From NCBI GenBank assembly GCA_002309015.1, contig DBWM01000057.1, positions 78,285-111,256 of the forward strand: 32,972 nucleotides of DNA, read 5' to 3'. Positions 1 through 7,031 of this stretch are shown here, one piece after another. The notes under the pieces are model-generated. The model saw only the letters and a list, made by a program, of their open reading frames with translations. It did not search any database and was not told where the DNA came from. The DNA is from Myxococcales bacterium UBA1238 (lineage in GTDB: Bacteria; Myxococcota_A; Bradymonadia; UBA7976; UBA1532). Positions within the stretch are counted from its first letter, which is position 1; every line of letters starts with the position of its first letter. The translations under genes and the position numbers were made by a program.

Positions 1-236
1 AGGCTCCATTGCAGATCCCACGAGGCGTAGCCCAGCACCCGCAGCAGCGAATCGATCTTGTAGGCGGAGAGGGCGGCCCTGAGCCCATCCATCGTGTAGA
101 AGCCCAAAAAGCGGTCGCTTTGCAGATGCAGATCCCCGAGCATTTCTTCGCTGCTGTCGAGCCCGCTCAGGGTTTCAGGCGTGAGGGTTTGCGCGGTGCG
201 CTGCATTTGGTTCATCAGTTGGGCGAAATCTTGCAT
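1..236 (-). CDS. Hypothetical protein, N-terminal part only (truncated by window edge)
   Basis: Seventy-eight codons of an open frame lie inside the window and run off its left edge. The ATG at 236-234 is preceded by a good Shine-Dalgarno (GAGG, eight bases upstream), which supports the start. The visible N-terminus begins MQDFAQLMNQM and looks helical and amphipathic. It then contains a segment DRFLGFYTMDGLRAAL followed by more predicted helix. There is no signal peptide and no motif I recognise. The gene is divergent from infA, with about 210 bases between the two starts. Function cannot be assigned from this fragment. Confidence 0.6.
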   Translation of the reverse strand, partial: MQDFAQLMNQMQRTAQTLTPETLSGLDSSEEMLGDLHLQSDRFLGFYTMDGLRAALSAYKIDSLLRVLGYASWDLQWS

Positions 237-447
237 GGTCGAGCCTCAAAGCCGGGCCTCAAGTCTTCAATGTTTGCAGTTGCGATGCAAGAGCGCTCAG
301 GGCAGGCCGCCTTAGGGGTTTGTTTTTTGTCGAACGCAGTGATATAGTCCGCCTCTTTCAACGCCCCAACGCAAAATGTTTTAAAGCCGGGATTTTTGGG
401 GAGCGCTCGCAGCAAGGAGCGCGCGACCGGGCAGACTTGGAGGACCT

Positions 448-669
448 GTGGCCAACAAGGAAGAAGGAATCGTAGTAGAGGGGACGGTGCTCGAACCACT
501 TCCCAACGCGATGTTTACGGTTGAGCTCGACAATGGGCACAAGGTGCTCGCTCACGTTTCAGGCAAGATGCGCAAAAACTTCATCCGCATCCTTCCCGGC
601 GACAAAGTTACCGTCGAACTCTCACCTTACGACTTAAACCGCGGCCGCATCACCTACCGCGCCCGTTAA
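448..669 (+). CDS. infA: Translation initiation factor IF-1
   Basis: This 73-residue protein matches the usual IF-1 length and consists of a single OB (S1-like) fold. Hallmark segments are EGTVLEPLPNAMF, HVSGKMRKNFIRIL and GDKVTVELSPYDL, ending in RGRITYRAR. IF-1 binds the A site of the 30S subunit during initiation and works with IF-2 and IF-3 in the cytoplasm. The start is GTG, chosen because a GGAGG Shine-Dalgarno (439-443) ends four bases before it and the family N-terminus begins at this residue. The gene stands alone: its upstream neighbour is divergent and trpS downstream is convergent. The assignment is secure. Confidence 0.97.
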   Translation: MANKEEGIVVEGTVLEPLPNAMFTVELDNGHKVLAHVSGKMRKNFIRILPGDKVTVELSPYDLNRGRITYRAR

Positions 670-797
670 TTCCCCGCAAAATTTCGCAAGCGAAGTGAGC
701 CCCGGCGGAGCCCCCGGTTCACAGAGCGCCTTTGTTTTCAGGTGATCCCCCAAAGCGCGAAGCAAGAGCGGTCTCCCGGTGGGCCCGATCCGCCGAT

Positions 798-820
798 GGG
801 GTGTTCTGTCCCCGTTTTTT
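798..820 (+). terminator. Possible terminator downstream of infA
   Basis: A GGGG/CCCC stem (798-801 and 810-813) with an eight-base loop is followed by GTTTTTT. It lies inside a larger perfect 10-bp inverted repeat (785-794 with 824-833). The inner stem is short, so this is a weak factor-independent terminator candidate for infA, placed between convergent infA and trpS. Confidence 0.35.
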
Positions 821-912
821 GCGGGCGGATCGGAAAAAGCAGCATCTCCTGGGCCCGTCAGCCCGCGCTTCAGGCCAAAGAGCGCGTTCCCTGCCTCAAA
901 GATCCCCGGGGG

Positions 913-1872
913 TTAATCGAGACCGCAGGCCTTTCGGGCGGCGTCGAGCCGGTTTCTCGCTACAGCGCGGGCTTTTTTCGCTCCGGCGCGGAGGATGTCT
1001 TCCACTTCATCGGGGTGGCTCTGGAAGTGATCGTACTTTGCGTAGGCGTCGGCGAATCTTTCCTGAATGACGTCGAGCAATGCGAGCTTGGCGTGGCCGT
1101 AACCGTAATTGCCGCCGGCGTAGTTCTGGCGCATCTGTTCGATTTGTTCGGGACTGGCGAAAAGGCGGTAGAGCGCGAAGACCGAGCATTTTTCGGGATC
1201 CTTGGGATCCTCGAGCGGGGTCGCATCGGTCTTGATCGACATGACGAGCTTCTTGAGCGCCTTGCCGCGTTCGAAGATGGGGATGAAGTTGCCGTAGCTC
1301 TTCGACATTTTTTCGCCGTCCAGGCCGGGGACGGGGACGGGCGTGCCGAGTTCGAACTTGGGGAGTTTGAAGGTCTCGCCGTACGTGGTGTTGAAGTAGG
1401 TGGCCATGTCGCGGGTCATCTCAACATGCTGCACCTGGTCGGGACCGACGGGCACGACGTCGGCATCGAAGAGCAAAATATCTGCGGCCATCAGGATCGG
1501 GTAGGTGAAGAGGCCCATCGTGGCGGGGAGGCCCCGGGCCTTCTTCTCTTTAAAGGAATGCGCGCGTTCGAGGAGGCCCATGCCCGTCACAGTCGAGAGC
1601 AGCCAGGAAAGCTCGGTCACTTCGGGGATGTCGGACTGCCTGTAGAAGGTCGCCCGCTCGGGATCGAGGCCCAGAGCGAGGTAGGTGCAGGCCGCATCGA
1701 GGATGTTTTTGCGCAAAACCTCCGCGTTCTGGATGGTGGTCAGGGCGTGGTAGTTGGCGATGAAGTAAAAAGCGCCGTCCTGGTTCTCGATATGGCTTCT
1801 GATCGCGCCAAAATAGTTGCCGAGATGCAGTTGTCCTGAGGGTTGAACGCCTGAGAGATAGCGAAGGGCCAT
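913..1872 (-). CDS. trpS: Tryptophanyl-tRNA synthetase
   Basis: This class I aminoacyl-tRNA synthetase charges tRNA-Trp with tryptophan in the cytoplasm. The 319-residue product is close to the usual bacterial length of about 330. The HIGH signature appears as HLGN (residues 16-19) in the context SGVQPSGQLHLGNYFGA. The KMSKS loop is intact at 188-192 (GEKMSKSYGN). The segment VPVGPDQVQHVEMTRDMA is typical of the TrpS Rossmann domain. The start at 1872 is chosen because AAGGAG lies seven bases upstream and the family N-terminus MALRYLSGVQPSG begins there; the frame is open further upstream without family similarity. It follows the FadL-like gene after 25 bases on the same strand, so the two may be co-transcribed. 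Confidence 0.97.
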   Translation of the reverse strand: MALRYLSGVQPSGQLHLGNYFGAIRSHIENQDGAFYFIANYHALTTIQNAEVLRKNILDAACTYLALGLDPERATFYRQSDIPEVTELSWLLSTVTGMGLLERAHSFKEKKARGLPATMGLFTYPILMAADILLFDADVVPVGPDQVQHVEMTRDMATYFNTTYGETFKLPKFELGTPVPVPGLDGEKMSKSYGNFIPIFERGKALKKLVMSIKTDATPLEDPKDPEKCSVFALYRLFASPEQIEQMRQNYAGGNYGYGHAKLALLDVIQERFADAYAKYDHFQSHPDEVEDILRAGAKKARAVARNRLDAARKACGLD

Positions 1873-1897
1873 AAAAAACTCCTTAAACCTGATGATC

Positions 1898-3304
1898 TTA
1901 CGGATGCCATTCGAGGCCGAACGAGAGGAGGTCGTAGCTCGTTTCAAATTTGCCGGCGTTGACGGGAACACCGCTCAGTCCGCCGCATTCTCCGGGGCAT
2001 TGCCCGATGGGGCGTTGCTGAAACACCTTGCCTTCGGATTCGCTGACCTCGCGATCTTCCTGAAAGATGTGACTGTACGCCAGGTTGAGGTCGAAACGCG
2101 ACAAGAATCGCCATCGGAAGCCGAGGTTGAGGCCCAGACGGCCGAAAGAGGGCAGATCGAGATGGCTGTAGGCGTTGGGAACGGCGCCCGATTCGAGGAA
2201 TCCGCCTGCGGAGAGCTCAAAGGCGTCGTTCAGTTGCACGCTGCCGCCGAGCCTCGCCGAGAAGACGTCCTTCCAATGCTTGTCGATGCGCATGTCCTGG
2301 GTGGGTTCGTTGGCGAGGAGCACGATTTGGCCGTCCACATCGAGATCGAAGCTGTCGACGATCGACCAGGCTTCGTAGGTGAGATCGAGTTCCAGATCGG
2401 CAGAGTCGCCAAATTCGAAGCGCGCGCCCAGATGCGCGGTGGGCGGCAGCGTGAGATCCATGCGGACGCGGGCATCCTTCACCTCGAGCTGCTCGGCCGT
2501 AAAGGGTGTGCCGTCGGGGAGATTTTTTAACGAGAAGGAACCTTCGGGATGCAGGAAGACCGGGATTGCACGGCCGGAGAGGGCGAGTTCGAGGCGCTCA
2601 CAGGGACGCCACCAGAGGCCTAAGATCGCGCTGAAGGCGAAACGATCCTCGAGCGATATGGTGCCTTCGACGTCGAGGGCGCTCGCGTAGGGGTTTAAGG
2701 GGCCGCCCGGCGTGCCATCGGTGGCCAGCGAGTCCTTCAGGTACCAGAGATCGGCGTATTGAAAGGTGACCCCCACGCCAAACGCCCTGGAGGCATAGGA
2801 GACGGTCGCATTGTAATAGACGAGGGCGGCGTCGAATTCGGTGAGCATGTAACGCTGTCCGCCCAGGCGCGAGAACCGCTCGTGACCGGTGCCGGGGGGA
2901 CCGAAGACCGAAAGACCAAAGCCCCAGTTTTCCAGACCAAAATCGTAAGTGGCCGCGACAAAGGCCCCGAGCGCAAAGAGTTCGTCCAGGTTCTCGCTCT
3001 TTTTTAAGGGATCCTCCGAAGGCATATCGGTGACGGGCAGGCTCGTGGGGCTCCGCGTGAAAGCGCTGTGCGACCAGATGAGGTTGTGATTGTAGGCGAG
3101 ATGGAGTCCGCGGAGGCGGGCAACGGCGCCGGGGTTGTGGTATACAGCGGTCGCATCGTCGGCTTTGGCTACAAAGGCGCCGCCCCGGGCGATGGCGCGG
3201 GTACCCAAATCGGGAACCTCGAGGCCGCCTGCGAGGGCAAAAAACGGATGGCTGAAAAGGCCGAAGAAGAGAGCAAATCGAGAAAGGGACAAGGGAAAGT
3301 CCAT
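1898..3304 (-). CDS. FadL/OmpP1/TodX-family outer membrane protein
   Basis: The predicted outer-membrane beta-barrel probably lets hydrophobic compounds such as long-chain fatty acids cross the outer membrane. From the ATG at 3304 it has 468 residues. It begins with a signal peptide whose hydrophobic core is FALFFGLF and whose likely cleavage follows ALA (about residue 25). After it comes the family N-terminal signature: RAIARGGAFVAKADDATAVYHNPG, split here as RGGAFVAKADDATA and YHNPGAVARL, which corresponds to the FadL hatch region. The rest alternates polar and hydrophobic residues in strand-like runs and ends with aromatic FGLEWHP. No clear Shine-Dalgarno precedes 3304; an in-frame ATG at 3352 would add a basic n-region and is a real alternative. 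That would overlap the 5' end of the divergent lipoprotein gene. Substrate is unknown. Confidence 0.88.
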   Translation of the reverse strand: MDFPLSLSRFALFFGLFSHPFFALAGGLEVPDLGTRAIARGGAFVAKADDATAVYHNPGAVARLRGLHLAYNHNLIWSHSAFTRSPTSLPVTDMPSEDPLKKSENLDELFALGAFVAATYDFGLENWGFGLSVFGPPGTGHERFSRLGGQRYMLTEFDAALVYYNATVSYASRAFGVGVTFQYADLWYLKDSLATDGTPGGPLNPYASALDVEGTISLEDRFAFSAILGLWWRPCERLELALSGRAIPVFLHPEGSFSLKNLPDGTPFTAEQLEVKDARVRMDLTLPPTAHLGARFEFGDSADLELDLTYEAWSIVDSFDLDVDGQIVLLANEPTQDMRIDKHWKDVFSARLGGSVQLNDAFELSAGGFLESGAVPNAYSHLDLPSFGRLGLNLGFRWRFLSRFDLNLAYSHIFQEDREVSESEGKVFQQRPIGQCPGECGGLSGVPVNAGKFETSYDLLSFGLEWHP

Positions 3305-4220
3305 GGTTTTGAAAGCAAACCCGATTTTACGAAATTTACGGTCCTTTTGCATCAAAGAAGGGATCCTGTTTGCGATGGCCGGCGCTTTTTGTGCGATCGC
3401 CTGCTCCGATGATGAGAAAGAGGAGCCGAACCGCTTCGACGCCGCCCCACAGGAACAGGAGGATGCAGCGGTCGCCGGAACCTCCTGCCAAAGCTGCCCT
3501 GAGGTGGGGCAGTGGTACGCATACGAGGAGTTAAAGCTCAGTTCCCTGGCGGGCAACGAGCGTCACATCGCCATCAACGTCCTGAATACGATGTGGGCCA
3601 ACGCATTTGCGAGCAAAGAGCTCAATGTGCTCTACAAGGTGACCCAAAGCGACGAGACCCATCTCTATTTTGAGGGGTACAACGGCGTAAGCGACGGCAA
3701 AGGCGGCTATTGCCTGATGCGGGAGAGTCAGCTACCGGTCCATCTTTTGCGCGAGGGCTGCCACCTGAAGATGGAAAGCCCCACGCGATTCAACGTGTTT
3801 ACGGGGACAGTCGACGTGATGCAGAACTGCGCCCCGAATTCGACGCCGAAACACGCGATCCCCATCGAAAACGCCCAGTTTGATCTCGCGATGACCGAAG
3901 ACTGCTCGGCCTTAATCGAAGGAAAGGTGCTGTCGGCCACGATCCCCGAGCGCGCATTGGACGAGGTCTGCGTCTGCACCGCCATCAGCAGCGTCGCGAC
4001 CCAATGTGGCGGCATCGATCCGACCTATATCGCCACCAAAGATCAATTCTGCGACGGCTGCGGCCCCAAGTACTACCGTATGCGCTGGATGATGTCGATG
4101 GCCAGCGCCAGCGACCTGGCCATCGACTGCGATGCCGAAAACGGTGAAAAAGGCATCTGCATGACCGCCAGCTTCAAAGCCAGGCGCATCACCGAGACCC
4201 CCAGATTCTGCGACGAATAG
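3303..4220 (+). CDS. Cys-rich lipoprotein of unknown function
   Basis: The product of 305 residues has a lipoprotein-type N-terminus: basic residues (K4, R10, R13, K18), a hydrophobic stretch GILFAMAGAF, and AIAC with the lipidated Cys probably at residue 34. An acidic, low-complexity tether (SDDEKEEPN) follows. The mature part contains many cysteines, including SCQSC, CVC and CDGCG, which suggests disulfides outside the cytoplasm. I recognise no domain. The ATG at 3303 is chosen because an AAGGGA-like ribosome site lies just upstream and the later ATG at 3375 would leave only nine residues before the Cys with no positive charge. It is divergent from the FadL-like gene, and the two 5' ends touch or overlap. 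The lipobox has Ala instead of Leu at -3, so the lipoprotein call is likely but not certain. Confidence 0.8.
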   Translation: MVLKANPILRNLRSFCIKEGILFAMAGAFCAIACSDDEKEEPNRFDAAPQEQEDAAVAGTSCQSCPEVGQWYAYEELKLSSLAGNERHIAINVLNTMWANAFASKELNVLYKVTQSDETHLYFEGYNGVSDGKGGYCLMRESQLPVHLLREGCHLKMESPTRFNVFTGTVDVMQNCAPNSTPKHAIPIENAQFDLAMTEDCSALIEGKVLSATIPERALDEVCVCTAISSVATQCGGIDPTYIATKDQFCDGCGPKYYRMRWMMSMASASDLAIDCDAENGEKGICMTASFKARRITETPRFCDE

Positions 4221-4222
4221 GC

Positions 4223-4243
4223 GGGGCTTTTTTAAAAAGCCCC
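4223..4243 (+). terminator. Stem-loop after the lipoprotein gene
   Basis: GGGGC and GCCCC arms enclose T6 A5, so the whole element is almost perfectly self-complementary. It starts three bases after the lipoprotein stop codon. No T-run follows on the plus strand, so it could be a 3' stabilising structure or a factor-dependent end rather than a classical terminator. Confidence 0.4.
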
Positions 4244-4316
4244 CATCGCAACCCGCCGAAATTTCAGGATTTTCTTTCTAAACGCCTTCCTCTGGCCGTC
4301 TGATCTCAAGCAATCC

Positions 4317-4526
4317 TCTAAAAGCTCCACGCAAAAGCCGTTTGCTATGCCGGTGAAATCTAAAAGCTCCACGTAAAACGCGTTTGCTGCGCTGGTAAAG
4401 TCTAAAAGCTCCACGCAAAACGCGTTTGTCGTGGAGCTTTGCGAGAAAACCTCCGCGTCCAACGCGTTTGTCATCGAACTTTCTCTCAAAAGTTACTCGA
4501 CAAAGCAAAACAGCGCTGCGTTGGTG
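4317..4526. repeat. Five-unit array of imperfect 42-bp palindromic repeats
   Basis: Units begin at 4317, 4359, 4401, 4443 and 4485, each 42 bases. The first three start with TCTAAAAGCTCCACG and carry a CGTTTG core at the same offset; the fourth keeps AACGCGTTTGTC; the fifth is strongly diverged but keeps CTCAAAAG at its start and GCTGCGTTGGT near its end. Because 42 is a multiple of three, the units translate as 14-residue repeats in several frames on both strands (for example NAFVVEL on plus and NAFCVEL on minus). One plus-strand frame is broken by a stop in the second unit. There are no spacers, so this is a tandem array and not a CRISPR. The 40 bases before it (4277-4316) may be a decayed sixth unit. 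Confidence 0.8.
4405..4440. repeat. 36-bp near-perfect palindrome inside the repeat array
   Basis: The third repeat unit contains arms AAAGCTCCACG (4405-4415) and CGTGGAGCTTT (4430-4440) around a central AAACGCGTTT (4418-4427), all sharing one centre of symmetry. Sixteen of 18 base pairs match; only 4416/4429 and 4417/4428 do not. It could form a long hairpin in RNA or single-stranded DNA. Confidence 0.85.
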
Positions 4527-4591
4527 CAGGGCTGTCGAAGCCCGGATTTCTCTTGGATTTCGTTTTTTTTCACTCCTCACCGCCCACAGGC

Positions 4592-4619
4592 TTTACAAAG
4601 CGACAAAATGTTGTACAAA
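4592..4619 (+). promoter_or_regulatory. Candidate sigma-70 promoter for the 4678 gene
   Basis: TTTACA (4592-4597) matches five of six -35 consensus bases, and TACAAA (4614-4619) matches four of six -10 bases, with 16 bases between. Transcription would begin near 4626 and produce a leader of about 50 bases that includes the hairpin at 4643-4659. Confidence 0.4.
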
Positions 4620-4642
4620 TTCACCTCACGATTCCTGTGACC

Positions 4643-4664
4643 AGCCGCTTTTAGCGGCTTTTTT
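4643..4664 (+). terminator. Terminator-like hairpin abutting the ribosome site of the 4678 gene
   Basis: AGCCGC (4643-4648) and GCGGCT (4654-4659) form a six-pair stem with a five-base loop, followed by a T-run to 4664. The ribosome-binding site GGGAGG starts at the very next base (4665). The element could end transcription coming out of the repeat array or act as an attenuator in the leader of the 4678 gene. Confidence 0.5.
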
Positions 4665-4677
4665 GGGAGGCTTGACG

Positions 4678-5508
4678 ATGTCGAAGATCCTCGAATTTTC
4701 GATCACGCAGCTGCGGAACGAGGAGCTCCTGGGGTTCTCTCGCGAGCAATGGGCGAAGATCGAAAAGCTGGAGCCGATTCGGACGGGTGAGAAGGCGGTC
4801 GTCTTTGAGCAGAAGCTGAAGGCGTACCGCAACGAGCTCGATGCCGAGAATGAGCTCCAATATAAGGATTTAACCGCCGCAGATGCCGTGGTCTGCTCGC
4901 TGATCCGCCATTTTAAGGATCACGTGCAAATCATGATGATCTATCCCGACGCTGAGGCATCGGATGCGGCAAAGCAGGTGTGGAAGGCGATCGATCAGTA
5001 CGATCAACTGCCGAAGAAATCCTTTACCGACCAATATGCGGTCATCGAGCGCATGTTGGATCAGCTCGAAGCGCAGCCCGCGGAGCGCATGCAGAAGGCG
5101 CAGGTGGCCCTCTGGGTGCCCGAAATCCGCAAGGCCGTCGATCAGTTCATGCAGAAGCAGAGCGATTACGACAACGCCAAAGCTGAGATGCCCATGGGCC
5201 GCATCAAGGCCGCACGCCAGGCGCTGATCGAGGCCTGGCGCGATATGGTCGAGTTCATCAACAGTTACTACATCATCCTGCCGAACCCCGACGTGGAGCG
5301 GCTCATCAACCAGATGAATTCCCGCATTCAGCGCGCCAAGAACTCGATGCGCCAGCACCGTCTGAACAAGGGCGAGGAGGAATCGGGCAAACTGGACGAG
5401 CTCGAAGATTGGGGTGAAGGCGAAGGCGGGAAGGGGAGCGCGGATTCGGGTTCGACCGAGGCGCCTTTGGAGGGGGATCTGGAGATCACAGACGGAGGCG
5501 AGGCGTAA
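4678..5508 (+). CDS. Helical protein resembling DUF6261; function unknown
   Basis: The 276-residue product starts MSKILEFSITQLRNEELLGF, reminiscent of the opening of the DUF6261 family seen mostly in Bacteroidetes. That resemblance is from memory and is not confirmed. The body is almost all helix, with regularly spaced charged residues and no signal peptide or membrane segment. A conserved-looking stretch, DAVVCSLIRHFKDHVQ, sits near residue 75. The last 40 residues are acidic and glycine-rich (DWGEGEGGKGS), probably disordered. The start has an excellent GGGAGG site seven bases upstream. Directly before it lie a terminator-like hairpin, a promoter candidate and the 42-bp repeat array. The next gene, trmH, is convergent, 10 bases away. 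I do not know what this protein does. Confidence 0.85.
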   Translation: MSKILEFSITQLRNEELLGFSREQWAKIEKLEPIRTGEKAVVFEQKLKAYRNELDAENELQYKDLTAADAVVCSLIRHFKDHVQIMMIYPDAEASDAAKQVWKAIDQYDQLPKKSFTDQYAVIERMLDQLEAQPAERMQKAQVALWVPEIRKAVDQFMQKQSDYDNAKAEMPMGRIKAARQALIEAWRDMVEFINSYYIILPNPDVERLINQMNSRIQRAKNSMRQHRLNKGEEESGKLDELEDWGEGEGGKGSADSGSTEAPLEGDLEITDGGEA

Positions 5509-5518
5509 TCTCCACCTT

Positions 5519-6292
5519 TTAATGCGCTTTGCCCACGGGCTGAAGCAGCCTTCGGAGCATCGCCGCCGGTTTCTCCTGATCCTTCAGCATCCATTGCGCC
5601 ATGAGCGCCGCTTTCTGTGACTCCGGCAAATCCCCCGTCAATCCCGCCTCGCGCAGCTGCGCCCGCCGCCGCTCACAGACCACATGCATCGCCATCCCCA
5701 CCGAGACCGAGACGTTATAGCTCTCGGTGAACCCGTACATGGGGATCCGGAAGACGCCGTCGCAGCGCTTCATCGTGTTTTCGCGAAGCCCCTTCTTCTC
5801 GTTTCCGAAGAGCAGCATCACCGGCTTGTCGAGGGGAATCTCGTCGAGCATGAAGTCGGAGCGCGGGCCCGCACCGTAAACCGCAAGGCCCTGTTCTTTG
5901 GCGAAATCGAAAATGCCGTCGGTGTTCGGCCATTTGTGGAGCGAGAGCCAGCAATGGGCCGCCATCGTCACCTTGCGGGGGACGCCCAAAACGTTTTCTG
6001 GCTCCTCGCCTAAAGGAAATGCGCCCGTGATCTCGGCGGCTGCGATATGCTGAATCCCCAGTCCCTCGGCGGTTCGCAGGCAGGCCGCGCCGTTATGCTC
6101 CAGATGGAGATCCTCGAGGCCGAGCACCACCGAGCCCAGGCGCTGATCGAGGATGCTCTTCATCCGCTGCACGCGCGATTCGAGCATGTAGGGTTCGAGG
6201 CCCGCGATCACGTCCTCCACCTTCCAGCAGGCGCCGTCGCAAATGATTTGGGTCTGGTCTTCGTTTAAATCAAAGTTCTTGTATCGGCTCAT
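5519..6292 (-). CDS. trmH: TrmH-like tRNA (guanosine-2'-O)-methyltransferase (SpoU/SPOUT family)
   Basis: The 257-residue SPOUT methyltransferase probably transfers a methyl group from S-adenosylmethionine to the 2'-OH of G18 in tRNA. All three family motifs are visible: motif 1 with N67 and R73 in HNGAACLRTAEGLG, motif 2 LLFGNEKKGLRE (161-171), and motif 3 IPMYGFTESYNVSVSVGMA (183-201), which forms the knotted cofactor pocket. The basic C-terminal extension (RRRAQLREAG) fits TrmH better than the shorter TrmL type. The start has AGGA eight bases upstream and lies 23 bases inside the end of ttcA, so the two are translated as a coupled pair. Family is secure; the exact target nucleotide is inferred. 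Confidence 0.9.
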   Translation of the reverse strand: MSRYKNFDLNEDQTQIICDGACWKVEDVIAGLEPYMLESRVQRMKSILDQRLGSVVLGLEDLHLEHNGAACLRTAEGLGIQHIAAAEITGAFPLGEEPENVLGVPRKVTMAAHCWLSLHKWPNTDGIFDFAKEQGLAVYGAGPRSDFMLDEIPLDKPVMLLFGNEKKGLRENTMKRCDGVFRIPMYGFTESYNVSVSVGMAMHVVCERRRAQLREAGLTGDLPESQKAALMAQWMLKDQEKPAAMLRRLLQPVGKAH

Positions 6293-7031
6293 CGGTTGCT
6301 TCCTGTAGCAGGGTCTGGGGGTAAAGGTTTTGCAGGGCGGCCAGCAGGTTCCCTTTGACGTTGGGGTTCTGGGCCTGAAGTTCGTTTAAAACCCGGCGCA
6401 CGGACTGGCGGTAGCGATCGGGCGGGATCTCATCGGCGCCGGATCGGTAGTTGCAGGCGCAATGGGCGACGGGCGCCCCAATCGATGCGGTGAAGGCCGC
6501 AAGTTTTTCTTCGGGACAGAGGCAGAGCGGGCGGATCAGAGCGACGCCCCCGATCTCAGGCGGCATTCGGGCCGGCATCCCCGCGATGCGCCCCGCGTAA
6601 AACAGGTTTAAGAGCAGGGTCTCGATCAGATCCTCGCGGTGATGCCCCAATGCGAGGCTGTTGCAGTTCAGACGCCGCGCTTCTTTGTGCAATGCGGCCC
6701 GCCGGATGCGCGCGCAGAGCGAGCAGGGGCTGTGGGTTTTGGCCTCTTTTTGGAGCCACGCCGTCAAATCCTGCTCGGCGAGGGTGAGGTGAAGCCCCAT
6801 GCCCTCCACAAAGGCGCTGATCTCGCGGACGGGAAACCCGGGGAGCCCCTGATGGAAGGTGATGGGGCAGAGTTCGAACGCCTTCCGGCTCGACAGGCTG
6901 TAGGCCTGCAACAAATGGAGCAAAGCCCAGGAATCCTTGCCGCCCGAGAGCCCGACCGCCACGCGATCCCCCGGCTCAAAGAGCTTAAACCGCTCGTCCG
7001 CTGCCCGAATGAGGCGTAAAAGTTTTTTCAT
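6270..7031 (-). CDS. ttcA: TtcA-like tRNA 2-thiocytidine(32) synthetase
   Basis: The enzyme adenylates and thiolates C32 of certain tRNAs, using ATP and an oxygen-sensitive iron-sulfur cluster. The PP-loop ATP motif SGGKDS is at residues 29-34. The first cluster cysteines are C103 and C106 in SPCSLCARIRR, and the third is C191 or C193 in AHCACNY, matching the CxxC plus distal Cys pattern of TtcA. LALGHHREDLIETLLLN is the family's HH motif region. At 253 residues it is shorter than the E. coli enzyme (about 311), mainly at the termini. The ATG at 7031 shares one base with the stop of the upstream dus gene (TGATG), so no ribosome site of its own is needed. A GTG just before it is a less likely start. 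Confidence 0.9.
   Translation of the reverse strand: MKKLLRLIRAADERFKLFEPGDRVAVGLSGGKDSWALLHLLQAYSLSSRKAFELCPITFHQGLPGFPVREISAFVEGMGLHLTLAEQDLTAWLQKEAKTHSPCSLCARIRRAALHKEARRLNCNSLALGHHREDLIETLLLNLFYAGRIAGMPARMPPEIGGVALIRPLCLCPEEKLAAFTASIGAPVAHCACNYRSGADEIPPDRYRQSVRRVLNELQAQNPNVKGNLLAALQNLYPQTLLQEATDEPIQEL

Larger units (their letters stand above)
4221..4677. other. Gene-free region with repeat array and leader of the next gene
   Basis: This 457-base stretch has no gene I would support. In order it holds a stem-loop just after the lipoprotein stop (4223-4243), a decayed segment resembling a repeat unit (about 4277-4316), five 42-bp repeat units (4317-4526), a small GGGCT/AGCCC stem (4529-4543), a run of eight T (4563-4570), a promoter-like pair (4592-4619), and a hairpin plus T-run abutting the ribosome site of the 4678 gene. 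Composition is visibly more AT-rich than the flanking genes: the second repeat unit has 20 G+C in 42. Confidence 0.7.

Noticed and set aside
742..1839. Long plus-strand open frame (365 codons) across the infA-trpS gap and trpS
   Set aside because: It lies antisense to trpS, has no family similarity and no ribosome site. It is a shadow of a GC-rich gene.
4317..4526. CRISPR array
   Set aside because: Units are directly adjacent with no unique spacers, and no cas gene is present.
4232..4580. Minus-strand open frames through the repeat array (14-residue repeats such as KRVLRGAF and NAFCVEL)
   Set aside because: They exist because the repeat period is a multiple of three; no ribosome site was seen and no clear start. 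Recorded as repeat, not gene.
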